Source: Paludibacteraceae bacterium (lineage in GTDB: Bacteria; Bacteroidota; Bacteroidia; Bacteroidales; Paludibacteraceae). Taken from it: a stretch of 49,785 nucleotides of DNA. Below, piece after piece: positions 8,678-18,317 of this stretch. Location of the stretch: positions 1-49,785 of the forward strand of contig JAGBRL010000019.1 in NCBI GenBank assembly GCA_017632345.1, written 5' to 3'. Position 1 is the first letter of the stretch; every line of letters begins with the position of its first letter. Under the pieces are notes generated by a model. That model made no database searches, was not told where the DNA came from, and was given only the letters and a program-made list of their open reading frames with translations. The position numbers were made by a program, and so were the translations under genes.

Positions 8678-9301
8678 ATGGGCAATATAATAGACAATTC
8701 AAAAGGGTCAGGTTATATATCTATTTACAACTTCAGTGAGGAGTTTGTTAAGAACGACACGTTTTTAGACTCTAAACTGAAGAATATGTATGTCGGCGGA
8801 CTGGGTGCTGTTGTTTACATCAATTACGAAAGTTCGAGCGTGGGACCGTACAAGCAGCTGCTGTTCATCCCGGGCAAGTTCGAGTCTAATGGCAAAAGCA
8901 GATATGTCATCAGCAAAGCGTATGTGTCCACTCAGGCGGCGGCAGACTTCTGTAAAGAAAAGCTCTCTTGCGACGCGGAAGTTGCAAATTTTGAACAAAA
9001 ATCTATTACTGACGATATTGAGCATGTAAGCATTTCCAATGAAAAGGGTAATATTTTGTCTTTTGAGATTGAGGAGTGGGGACTTAGATTTCCGGTAAGC
9101 ACAAGTTTGGTCAATTTCCCAATCATGCAGCTGGACGAGGACGGAACGCCTATGCTGTTTGAGTACAAAGGAGAGGGCGAAGCCAGATTCTCTAAAAGAA
9201 TTTCTATAGAGATTAGACCGGCTTTGTTTCCAGATTTCGCACAGTTCTCTTCTATCGCTATGGTGAAGATAGACAAGTTCTCGTTGTCTTTTGAAAAATA
9301 G
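8678..9301 (+). CDS. Acetoacetate decarboxylase-like (ADC superfamily) protein
   Basis: 207 aa, no signal peptide. The central part GAVVYINYESSSVGPYKQLLFIPG followed by YVISKAYVSTQAAADFCKEKL has the shape of the ADC fold family, where a V-G-P-Y-x-E-L-L segment and I-Y-V-S-T-x-(A/S) segment flank the pocket. The usual continuation R-x-N-W-G-(I/F)-P-K is replaced by CKEKL, and no catalytic lysine can be assigned, so it is probably not a true decarboxylase. It sits between J-domain genes but has its own promoter; whether it is linked to them functionally is open. Confidence 0.55.
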   Translation: MGNIIDNSKGSGYISIYNFSEEFVKNDTFLDSKLKNMYVGGLGAVVYINYESSSVGPYKQLLFIPGKFESNGKSRYVISKAYVSTQAAADFCKEKLSCDAEVANFEQKSITDDIEHVSISNEKGNILSFEIEEWGLRFPVSTSLVNFPIMQLDEDGTPMLFEYKGEGEARFSKRISIEIRPALFPDFAQFSSIAMVKIDKFSLSFEK

Positions 9302-9496
9302 GAAGTTTATAGTTTAGGCTGATATGTGGTTTTGAGATGTGCTATTAGGGCGCATATTTGCGAAGTGGCGATGACTATATCATAACAGAGCGAATGCGGG
9401 CGAGACTGACAATTGAATTCAAAAGCGTCCAAATCGACGGGGCACGGAAATGGCAAACGTAATTTATAGAATTTGCCTTAAGCTGGTTAACTGAAA

Positions 9497-10258
9497 ATGG
9501 AAGTACTTATAATTTTCGTATTTTTCTTCGTCGTCTTTTATCTGCGTAACAGCGACAAAACGAAAAACGGTTACACGCAGGATAATTTTGACACGCAGGC
9601 TTTTGCTATAGCAAGTTTGTGCTCTGTCATAATTATGGCTGATTGCAGATTCTCAAAAAAGGAACTTGAAATCGTAAAGAAATATCTTGCTAAGAACTTT
9701 TCTCAGGAGCAGGGGCAAAAGGTGCTTTTATTCCTGCGAGACACTTCAAAAAAGAGCGTCAGCGTAAAGGTGGCTTGCCTGTACGCAAACAGGTCGTTGT
9801 CTTATCACAATAAAATTTCTATAACATCACTTCTTTTTCGCCTTGCGTCTGCAAATGGCGGAATCGGCAAGACTCAGTCCGAACTGCTGTCTCAGATAAT
9901 GCAGCACATAAATCTGCGTTTTACAGACAGAGACCTATTCTGGCAAACTTTTGCAGATAATGTTAATGACAACGAGTTTAAAGAAGACCAATACAATCAC
10001 GACAACAAATACCGCAATTCACAAAGTTCTTCTTACAGAACAAACTCGTCCAGATACACAGCTGCCGAACTGAATGCGTACAAAGTTCTGGGACTGGAGC
10101 CTGGAGCGTCTAAGGATGATGTAAAAAAGGCGTACAGAAAACTGATAGTGGAAAATCATCCGGACAAATTTGCAGGAGCGTCTGAACATAGACGCAGAAT
10201 GGCGACTGAAAAAACCGCAGAACTGAATAAGGCCTACGATATTCTTGAAAAAATTTGA
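9497..10258 (+). CDS. Single-anchor TerB-like/J-domain protein (DjlA-like, copy 4)
   Basis: 253 aa. N-terminal membrane anchor (about residues 1-17, LIIFVFFFVVFYL), helical TerB-like domain about 30-155 (ASLCSVIIMADCRFSKKELEIV is the typical first two helices), a polar Asn/Ser/Tyr linker, and a J domain at 193-253 with HPD at 221-223. This is the classic DjlA arrangement, in contrast to the three polytopic relatives upstream. Expected to be a membrane-anchored DnaK co-chaperone. The 196 bp before it show no convincing promoter. Confidence 0.87.
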   Translation: MEVLIIFVFFFVVFYLRNSDKTKNGYTQDNFDTQAFAIASLCSVIIMADCRFSKKELEIVKKYLAKNFSQEQGQKVLLFLRDTSKKSVSVKVACLYANRSLSYHNKISITSLLFRLASANGGIGKTQSELLSQIMQHINLRFTDRDLFWQTFADNVNDNEFKEDQYNHDNKYRNSQSSSYRTNSSRYTAAELNAYKVLGLEPGASKDDVKKAYRKLIVENHPDKFAGASEHRRRMATEKTAELNKAYDILEKI

Positions 10259-10299
10259 CCAAAACTTTTCAAATCGCTTTTTTTTGACGTTTAGTTTGC

Positions 10300-10307
10300 T
10301 ATCTTTG
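10300..10307 (+). promoter_or_regulatory. -7 element before GH5 lipoprotein
   Basis: TATCTTTG, a full -7 match. The nearest TTG is only 13 bp upstream, so the -33 part is not convincing. Leaves a leader of about 85 nt. Confidence 0.5.
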
Positions 10308-10398
10308 TATTCATGGGTTCTTTCATGCAGACAAATCAGCGGACGGAAGAGCCCTCTTTTCTACTAAATCTGACAGTTAAAAATAAAAATATTTAGAT

Positions 10399-11553
10399 AT
10401 GAGAATGAAAACAAGAACTTTATTCCTGTCGTTGGGAATCGCTTTGCTAACTGCATCTTGCGGAGGCGGAAGCACAACGAGCCAGCCGGCAAGCGATGCG
10501 GCAGCGGACACTACAGCAAAGACTGCTTGCACTAATTTTAAACTCGGAACAGGTGTCAACGTGAGCCACTGGCTCTCTCAGTCAGACAGTAGGGGTGAGG
10601 AACGTGCCAATCAGATAACAAAAAAGGATTTCGACTCAATTGCGGCGATGGGATTTGACCATGTTCGCCTTCCTATCGACGAGGTTCAGATGTATGACGA
10701 AAACATGAACCGTCACGAAGAGGCGTTCGCCTTGATGAAGAATGCGATAGACTGGACGCTGGAGAATAATATGAACATCATCATTGACCTGCACATCATC
10801 AGGTCGTTTCATTTTAACGCCCGTCCGGGTGAAAACACTCTATTCCAGAAACCGGGAGAGAAAGAGAAGCTTATCGCAATCTGGAAAGACCTGCAGTCTT
10901 TCTTGAAGGATTATCCTAACGACAGGCTTGCATATGAACTTCTGAACGAAGCCATAGCTCCGTCTCACGAAGAGCTTAACGAACTTGAAGCCAGACTGAT
11001 AGCTTCTATCAGAGAGACTGAGCCTGAAAGAACCATCATCGTAGGGTCTAACTGGCAGCAGTCTGTCGAAACCATACAGTACCTCAAAGTGCCGGAAAAC
11101 GACAAAAATCTGATTCTGAGTTTCCATTATTACAACCCGATTCTTGTCACTCATTACAGAGCGCACTGGACTGTACAGAAGAAGTACGACGGAAAGATTC
11201 AGTATCCGGGCTTGGCTATCGAAGACACATCTTTCTACGCTTCGCTGCCAGCTGACACTCTAGCGTACTTCCGCAGATGTAATCAGAATTATGACATCAA
11301 TGTGATGGAACAGGAGATTCTTCCTGCCATAAAGAAGGGGGAAGAGTACGGTTTGCAGGTTTATTGTGGCGAATTTGGCGTGTTCCCTGAATACATAGAC
11401 AAAGAGACTCGCATGAAGTGGTACAGAGACATTACAACAATATTCAAGAAGCATAACATCAACAACGCTCATTGGTGCTACAAAGGCGACTTCCCTGTTG
11501 TGAACACAGACGGCTCGCCAAACGACCTGCCGGCGATTTTGTTGGAGAAATAA
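10399..11553 (+). CDS. Glycoside hydrolase family 5 lipoprotein (cellulase/beta-glucanase type)
   Basis: 384 aa. Lipoprotein signal with LTASC (lipid Cys 21) followed by Gly-Gly-Gly, suggesting export to the outer membrane, possibly surface-exposed. GH5 landmarks: GTGVNVSHWL at the barrel start, FDHVRLPID, IIDLHI, the acid/base in LLNEA (Glu 184), HYYNP, and the nucleophile in YCGEFG (Glu 325), ending with HWCYKGDF. GH5 enzymes cleave beta-1,4-linked glucans, mannans or xyloglucan; the substrate cannot be read here. NEA in place of the common NEP is seen in some GH5 groups. Monocistronic between a -7 element and a strong hairpin. Confidence 0.88.
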   Translation: MRMKTRTLFLSLGIALLTASCGGGSTTSQPASDAAADTTAKTACTNFKLGTGVNVSHWLSQSDSRGEERANQITKKDFDSIAAMGFDHVRLPIDEVQMYDENMNRHEEAFALMKNAIDWTLENNMNIIIDLHIIRSFHFNARPGENTLFQKPGEKEKLIAIWKDLQSFLKDYPNDRLAYELLNEAIAPSHEELNELEARLIASIRETEPERTIIVGSNWQQSVETIQYLKVPENDKNLILSFHYYNPILVTHYRAHWTVQKKYDGKIQYPGLAIEDTSFYASLPADTLAYFRRCNQNYDINVMEQEILPAIKKGEEYGLQVYCGEFGVFPEYIDKETRMKWYRDITTIFKKHNINNAHWCYKGDFPVVNTDGSPNDLPAILLEK

Positions 11554-11593
11554 AGAAATTTTGGAGAGAATAGAACAAACTTAGTTTTGAAGT

Positions 11594-11647
11594 AGGTGCG
11601 TCAAAATGTAAGATAACCTTGCGTTTTGACGCACCTTCATTGTTTGT
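11594..11647 (+). terminator. Terminator after GH5 lipoprotein
   Basis: Perfect 13-bp inverted repeat AGGTGCGTCAAAA (11594-11606) and its complement at 11624-11636, 17-nt loop, then a T-rich tail. It begins 40 bp after the GH5 stop. Confidence 0.7.
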
Positions 11648-11848
11648 TTTTGAGTAACGGCTTTGATTAAGAGCATGAAAACAATAGTTTTTGCAGCTAT
11701 TGTCACAGTTTTTATCGGACACTAATATTTTCAATTCGAATATTGCCATGATAAATGTTGAATTAAATTATTGTTGCGCAAAGGTATGGGCAACTTGCAG
11801 CTCTTTCATTTAAAAGTTTGAGCCTTCTGCCTTGCATCGTCTCTGTCT
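11648..11848. other. Gene-free spacer
   Basis: No open frame with coding character, no RNA gene recognised. AT-rich up to about 11810, then base composition changes where the repeats begin. Confidence 0.5.
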
Positions 11849-11944
11849 CTGCCTGGAAGGCAGCACAAAGCGTAGCGACGGTAACCCGTGACGAAGTCTC
11901 GGGGTGGAGTATGATAAGGCGCTCACCTGCCTGGAAGGCAGCAC
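11849..11944. repeat. Pair of 18-nt hairpin-forming repeats flanking a 60-bp core
   Basis: CTGCCTGGAAGGCAGCAC occurs at 11849-11866 and 11927-11944, 78 bp apart, identical. Each copy contains its own inverted repeat (CTGCCT-GGA-AGGCAG). The core between them is GC-richer than the surroundings. Arrangement suggests an interspersed repeat of REP or MITE type rather than part of the riboswitch. Confidence 0.7.
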
Positions 11945-11989
11945 CAAATTTCTTCGCGGTATTATTAAGGAATTCTCAATACTTTTTAC

Positions 11990-11997
11990 TACTTTTG
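11990..11997 (+). promoter_or_regulatory. -7 element of the thi operon
   Basis: TACTTTTG matches TAnnTTTG. Expected transcription start falls a few bases later, just at the 5' edge of the TPP riboswitch. No TTG at -33. Confidence 0.6.
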
Positions 11998-12000
11998 TGG

Positions 12001-12075
12001 CGTTGGGGTGCCTTTGCCGGGCTGAGATTATACCCGTTGAACCTGCGCAGGTAATGCTGCGAAGGGAGTGTTTCC
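12001..12075 (+). ncRNA. TPP riboswitch (THI element)
   Basis: Contains the conserved blocks in order: GGGGTGCC, GGGCTGAGATTATACCC, GAACCTG, and AGGTAATGCTGCGAAGGGA. These form the pyrimidine-sensing and pyrophosphate-sensing arms of the THI element. It lies 70 bp upstream of thiG and should shut the operon down when thiamine pyrophosphate is plentiful. The sequence between it and thiG contains a hairpin (about 12105-12125, CAGA/TCTG outer pairs) that could be the expression platform; this last point is inference. Confidence 0.96.
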
Positions 12076-12143
12076 CCCGAATGTTTTTATGTATAGAGGC
12101 AGATGCGCGGTTCGTCGTGTCTGTTCGTTAATGTTTTTATTCA

Positions 12144-14604
<2,461 letters not shown>

Positions 14605-14613
14605 TTAACTGAT

Positions 14614-14844
14614 ATGCGATGCTATAATTGCGGCTCTCCGCTTGCCGATGATGCTAAATATTGTCTCTCTTGCGGACGAAAAGTAGGAGACAGAGGGCAG
14701 GCCGGAGGCTCTGTTCTGGAGGGCAAGCCGGAACATAAGAGGATAGAGAAACGGGAGCCGAAGGCTTTCAGACTGCCGATGTTTTACGGGCTTGGGCTGT
14801 GCTTGGCAATCGCGGCGCTTGTTGCTATATTGTGTATGCAATAG
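14614..14844 (+). CDS. Small zinc-ribbon membrane protein
   Basis: 76 aa. N-terminal zinc ribbon with CYNCG and CLSCG (Cys 3, 6, 18 and 21 by the spacing), a polar linker, and a single C-terminal membrane helix (GLGLCLAIAALVAILCM). Starts 9 bp after thiC, so it is in the thi operon. Such zinc-ribbon-plus-anchor proteins are common and their roles unknown; a link to thiamine is not shown. Confidence 0.75.
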   Translation: MRCYNCGSPLADDAKYCLSCGRKVGDRGQAGGSVLEGKPEHKRIEKREPKAFRLPMFYGLGLCLAIAALVAILCMQ

Positions 14845-14877
14845 GAACTGGCGATTTTATACTAAATTGATAGGCAA

Positions 14878-15750
14878 ATGTTTAAGTATCATGTAATGGC
14901 GCTGTGCACGGCGCTTGTCTGGGGCTCTACGCTTATTGCTTCTAAAAAGTTGATTCTCGCGGGTCTGGTGCCGGCCGAGATTATGACTTGCAGATTTATT
15001 TTGGGGTATGTGTTTCTGTTCTTGCTCTATCCAAAGGTTCATAAGGTGAAGAGCTGGACGGACGAGCTTATATTCTTCGCGATGGGCTTCTTCGGCGGGT
15101 CGCTGTATTTCTTGCTGGAGAACTCGGCTCTGTACTATACGCATGCGTCAAACATCGCCTTGATTACTTCGACGGTGCCTATCTTTACCGCGCTGATGAC
15201 CCATTTCACCGTGAAGGGAGAAAGTCTCACCGGCAGGTTCGCCGTAGGCTCTGTAGTCGCTTTCGCTGGTGTGGCGTTAATCATCTTCAACGGTAATTTT
15301 ATTCTGAAACTTAGTCCGATGGGCGACTTGCTGGCGTTCGGCTCTGTGGTCTGCTGGGCTATTTACTGTGTGGTGCAGAAGTTTTTCGTAGGCAAGTACA
15401 ATGCGCTTTATATCACGAGAAGCTGCTTTTTTTACGGACTGCTGACAATCATTCCGTATTTCATCTTCGTCAAGCCGTTCTGCTTTCCGCTGGAGGGTTT
15501 CGCTCAGCCTGTGGTTTTCGGGAATCTTCTGTACCTTGGGCTGGTGGCTTCGGCTGTCTGCTTCTCTACATGGAATACCGCGATTGATAAACTTGGGGTG
15601 ATAAAGACTAATGTGTATGTCTATTTGCTGCCTCTGGTGACTATCGTGGCGTCGTATTTCTTCTTGGACGAGAGACTGACGGTTTTCTCTGCGGCTGGAG
15701 CGGCTCTTATCATATTCGGGCTATGGTATAGTGAGAGAGTGAAGCAGTGA
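14878..15750 (+). CDS. EamA/DMT-family membrane transporter in the thi operon
   Basis: 290 aa with ten membrane segments in two EamA halves (ALVWGSTLIASKKLILAGLVPAE and later LLAFGSVVCWAIYCVVQKFFVGKYN). Drug/metabolite transporter superfamily; substrates range from amino acids to cofactors. Placed between thiC and thiH and therefore under TPP-riboswitch control, so uptake or export of thiamine, HMP or thiazole is a reasonable inference. The stop codon overlaps the start of the next gene (TGATG), implying coupled translation. Confidence 0.85.
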   Translation: MFKYHVMALCTALVWGSTLIASKKLILAGLVPAEIMTCRFILGYVFLFLLYPKVHKVKSWTDELIFFAMGFFGGSLYFLLENSALYYTHASNIALITSTVPIFTALMTHFTVKGESLTGRFAVGSVVAFAGVALIIFNGNFILKLSPMGDLLAFGSVVCWAIYCVVQKFFVGKYNALYITRSCFFYGLLTIIPYFIFVKPFCFPLEGFAQPVVFGNLLYLGLVASAVCFSTWNTAIDKLGVIKTNVYVYLLPLVTIVASYFFLDERLTVFSAAGAALIIFGLWYSERVKQ

Positions 15751-16274
15751 TGAACGGGCTTGAAGAGATATTGTCTGACGGAAGGCTTGGCGTGAAAAAG
15801 GTCAAGGCTCTCGCTGACTCGGTTGAGGCTTCGCCAGATATGTTTGACGTGCTGTACGGTCTGGCCTTTTCTGAAGATGAGCGGGTTTCGTGGCATGCTC
15901 TTTGGGTTTGCGAGCACCTTTGTGATAATTGTCCGGAACTGTTTCTCGACAAACGAAATGAGCTGTCGGAGTTGGTGATAAGTTGCGGACATGATGGTAA
16001 ACGTCGCATATTGCTAAATATACTTTTGGCACTTCCGGTGGACGAGGTGAGAGTGGGGCTTCTGAATTTTTGTTTCGACAATATGTTGTCGCCGGCGCGC
16101 GCCATAGCTGTTCAGGCTAATTGTATGAAACTTGCCCTTAAATTGTGCGAGAAAGAGCCGGAACTGCTCCCTGAACTGAAATGTATAGTGGAGAGCTGCG
16201 AGCCGTCTTTTTACTCTAAAGGCGTGCAGAGCGTCATAAAGGCTACGCGCAAACGGTTGGGCAAAAAGAGATGA
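15750..16274 (+). CDS. HEAT-like repeat protein of unknown function
   Basis: 174 aa from the ATG at 15750, which overlaps the EamA stop by one base. All-helical, with repeated leucine-rich helices of HEAT/ARM type (FSEDERVSWHALWVCEHLCDN, GKRRILLNILLALPVDE, RAIAVQANCMKLALKLCEKEP) and a basic end. Such proteins scaffold or bind partners. Position inside the thi operon and translational coupling to the transporter are the only clues to its job. Confidence 0.7.
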   Translation: MNGLEEILSDGRLGVKKVKALADSVEASPDMFDVLYGLAFSEDERVSWHALWVCEHLCDNCPELFLDKRNELSELVISCGHDGKRRILLNILLALPVDEVRVGLLNFCFDNMLSPARAIAVQANCMKLALKLCEKEPELLPELKCIVESCEPSFYSKGVQSVIKATRKRLGKKR

Positions 16275-16306
16275 AGTTAGTGATTTGAAATTTTATTAAA
16301 ATAAAA

Positions 16307-17419
16307 ATGTTTAGTGAAGAATTAGAGAAGATTTCGTGGGAAGAGACCACTAAGTCTATTTATGCGAAAACAGATGCGGACGTGCGCAGGGCGCTGGCCA
16401 AGAGTCGTCTTAATGTTGACGATTTCATGGCTCTTATCTCGCCGGCCGCCGCTCCATATCTGGAGACTATGGCGCAGCTTAGCCAGAAATATACGCTGGA
16501 GAGATTCGGCAAAACCATGTCGATGTTCATTCCGCTTTATATAACAAACTCATGCACAAACTCGTGCGTGTACTGCGGCTTTCATGTCAGCAACCCTATG
16601 AAACGTACCATTCTGACGTACGAAGAGATTGAGAATGAATATAAGGCGATTAAGAAACTCGGACCGTTTGAAAACCTGCTTATCGTGACAGGCGAGAATC
16701 CGGCAAAGGCGGGCGTTGACTATATCGCAAAGGCTCTGGATATTGCAAAGCCTTATTTTTCTAATTTGAAGATTGAGGTGATGCCGCTGAAGGCGGAAGA
16801 GTACAAGTATCTTACGGAACATGGTCTGAACGGAGTCATCTGTTTTCAGGAGACTTACAACAAGGCCAATTACAATATCTATCACCCAAGGGGCATGAAG
16901 TCTAATTTTGAATGGCGTGTGAACGGGTTTGACCGTATGGGGCAGGCTGGCGTGCATAGTATCGGAATGGGTGTGCTGATTGGTCTTGAAGAGTGGCGGA
17001 CGGACGTGACGATGATGGCTTATCATCTTCGCTATCTTCAGAAAAACTATTGGAGAACTAAGTATAGCGTGAATTTTCCGCGCATGAGACCGAGCGAGAA
17101 CGGAGGCTTCCAGCCTAATGTGGTGATGACCGACAAGGAACTGGCACAGCTTACCTTCGCAATGCGTATCTTTGACCATGATGTTGATATCAGCTTCTCT
17201 ACAAGGGAGCCGGCTTATATTCGTGACAATATGGCGACGCTGGGCGTTACTACCATGAGCGCGGAAAGCAAGACGGAGCCGGGCGGTTATTTCTCTTATC
17301 CGCAGACTTTGGAGCAGTTCCACGTGAGCGACGACCGCACCACTGCAGAGATTGACGCGACGCTGAAAAAGATGGGGCGCGAGCCTGTGTGGAAGGATTG
17401 GGACGATATTTTGAATTAA
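16307..17419 (+). CDS. thiH: 2-iminoacetate synthase (radical SAM)
   Basis: 370 aa. Cleaves tyrosine by radical SAM chemistry to make dehydroglycine for ThiG. The CxxxCxxC cluster motif is CTNSCVYC (Cys 83, 87 and 90), followed by GFHVSN. Further matches: LLIVTGENP, MPLKAEEYKYL, GVICFQETYN, YSVNFPRMRPSEN and a C-terminal FSTREPAYIRDN. Its presence rather than glycine oxidase fits an anaerobe. Last gene of the riboswitch operon; a terminator begins about 40 bp after it. Confidence 0.96.
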   Translation: MFSEELEKISWEETTKSIYAKTDADVRRALAKSRLNVDDFMALISPAAAPYLETMAQLSQKYTLERFGKTMSMFIPLYITNSCTNSCVYCGFHVSNPMKRTILTYEEIENEYKAIKKLGPFENLLIVTGENPAKAGVDYIAKALDIAKPYFSNLKIEVMPLKAEEYKYLTEHGLNGVICFQETYNKANYNIYHPRGMKSNFEWRVNGFDRMGQAGVHSIGMGVLIGLEEWRTDVTMMAYHLRYLQKNYWRTKYSVNFPRMRPSENGGFQPNVVMTDKELAQLTFAMRIFDHDVDISFSTREPAYIRDNMATLGVTTMSAESKTEPGGYFSYPQTLEQFHVSDDRTTAEIDATLKKMGREPVWKDWDDILN

Positions 17420-17458
17420 GCTCCGCAGCTATTTGCCGTGGTGATAACAATAGAAGAA

Positions 17459-17494
17459 GGTTTTGCAGATTGCTTTGTTTGCAAAGCCTTTTTT
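17459..17494 (+). terminator. Terminator between thiH and thiF
   Basis: Arms GGTTTTGCA (17459-17467) and TGCAAAGCC (17480-17488), all nine positions pairing with one G-U, 12-nt loop, then six T. Ends the riboswitch-controlled transcript before thiF. Confidence 0.75.
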
Positions 17495-17503
17495 GTAAAT
17501 TTG
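17475..17503 (+). promoter_or_regulatory. Promoter of thiF
   Basis: TTG (17475-17477), 18 bp, TAAATTTG (17496-17503). It overlaps the thiH terminator. The predicted transcription start lies within a few bases of the thiF ATG at 17509, so the mRNA may be leaderless. Confidence 0.55.
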
Positions 17504-17508
17504 AATTT

Positions 17509-18195
17509 ATGAAAGATAATAGATATTCTAGACAAATTATGCTCCCTGAGTTTGGAGCTGACGGACAGCAAAGGCTTCGTGACGCAAAGGTTCTGATTGT
17601 TGGGGCGGGCGGTCTTGGGTCGCCTGTGGCGCTGTATCTTGCGGCGGCCGGCGTTGGCTCAATCGGCATTATAGATGGTGATGTGGTTTCGACGAGCAAT
17701 CTGCAGCGACAGGTGTTGTACAAAGAGAGTGAAGTTGGATTGCCTAAAGCGGAGTGCGCAAAGAGTCGCATAGAAGAGATTAACTCTGATGTTTCTGTTG
17801 AGGCTTACACTGTTTTTTTGACTGTAGATAATGCAGAGCAGATAATTTCGCAATATGATGTGGTGATAGACGGTTGCGATAGTTTTGCAACTCGCTACTT
17901 GATAGATGATGTGACTCATAGGCTGCGCAAACCGTATGTTTTCGGAAGCATAGGTGAGTTTGACGGGGCTGTGTCTGTGTTTAATTATGGACGGGCAGGA
18001 CGTTTTGCAGATTTGTTTCCGGATGCAGAAGATTCTTCAGATGTGAAAGGCGTCTTGGGTCCGGTGCCCGGCGTAATCGGAACTTTGCAGGCTATAGAGG
18101 CTATAAAGGTAATTTCGGGGTGCGGAGAGCCGCTTGACGGACGGTTGCTTTCTATAAACTTGCTCAATATGAATATGACCGAAATCGAGCTTTAG
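17509..18195 (+). CDS. thiF: ThiF/MoeB-type adenylyltransferase without zinc cysteines
   Basis: 228 aa from the ATG at 17509 (MKDNRYSRQIMLPEFG), where ThiF/MoeB/HesA proteins normally begin; the frame is open further upstream but has no homology there. E1-like enzyme that adenylates the ThiS C-terminus. Seen: nucleotide loop GAGGLGSP, SNLQRQVLY, DGCDSFATRYLIDD, GSIGEFDGAVSVFN and GVLGPVPGVIGTLQAIEAIK. The usual YRCLFP zinc/cysteine segment reads FADLFP here and no C-terminal CxxC is present, so the structural zinc is absent. Whether it serves ThiS, MoaD or another carrier is open because no carrier protein is in the window. Confidence 0.85.
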   Translation: MKDNRYSRQIMLPEFGADGQQRLRDAKVLIVGAGGLGSPVALYLAAAGVGSIGIIDGDVVSTSNLQRQVLYKESEVGLPKAECAKSRIEEINSDVSVEAYTVFLTVDNAEQIISQYDVVIDGCDSFATRYLIDDVTHRLRKPYVFGSIGEFDGAVSVFNYGRAGRFADLFPDAEDSSDVKGVLGPVPGVIGTLQAIEAIKVISGCGEPLDGRLLSINLLNMNMTEIEL

Positions 18196-18203
18196 GCAGA
18201 TTT

Positions 18204-18247
18204 CAAAAAAAGGCGGACCGCACTAAACTCACGCTCAGTACGGCCCT
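18204..18247 (-). terminator. Terminator between convergent thiF and GH5-T9SS gene
   Basis: Long imperfect hairpin (GGxCCGxACT paired with AGTxCGGxCC, G-U pairs fill the gaps). On the minus strand it is followed by seven T, so it mainly ends the GH5 transcript. Confidence 0.7.
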
Positions 18248-18317
18248 TCAATTAAGTTTAACCCAAAAATCACATATATATTTTAACTAAAATAAGCTGA
18301 TGTCAAAGTAAGAAACA

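Noticed and set aside
9440..9454. Sigma-54-like sequence GGGCACGGAAATGGC before the fourth J-domain gene
   Set aside because: Two mismatches including the first base of the -24 part and the T before the -12 GC; no second copy nearby.
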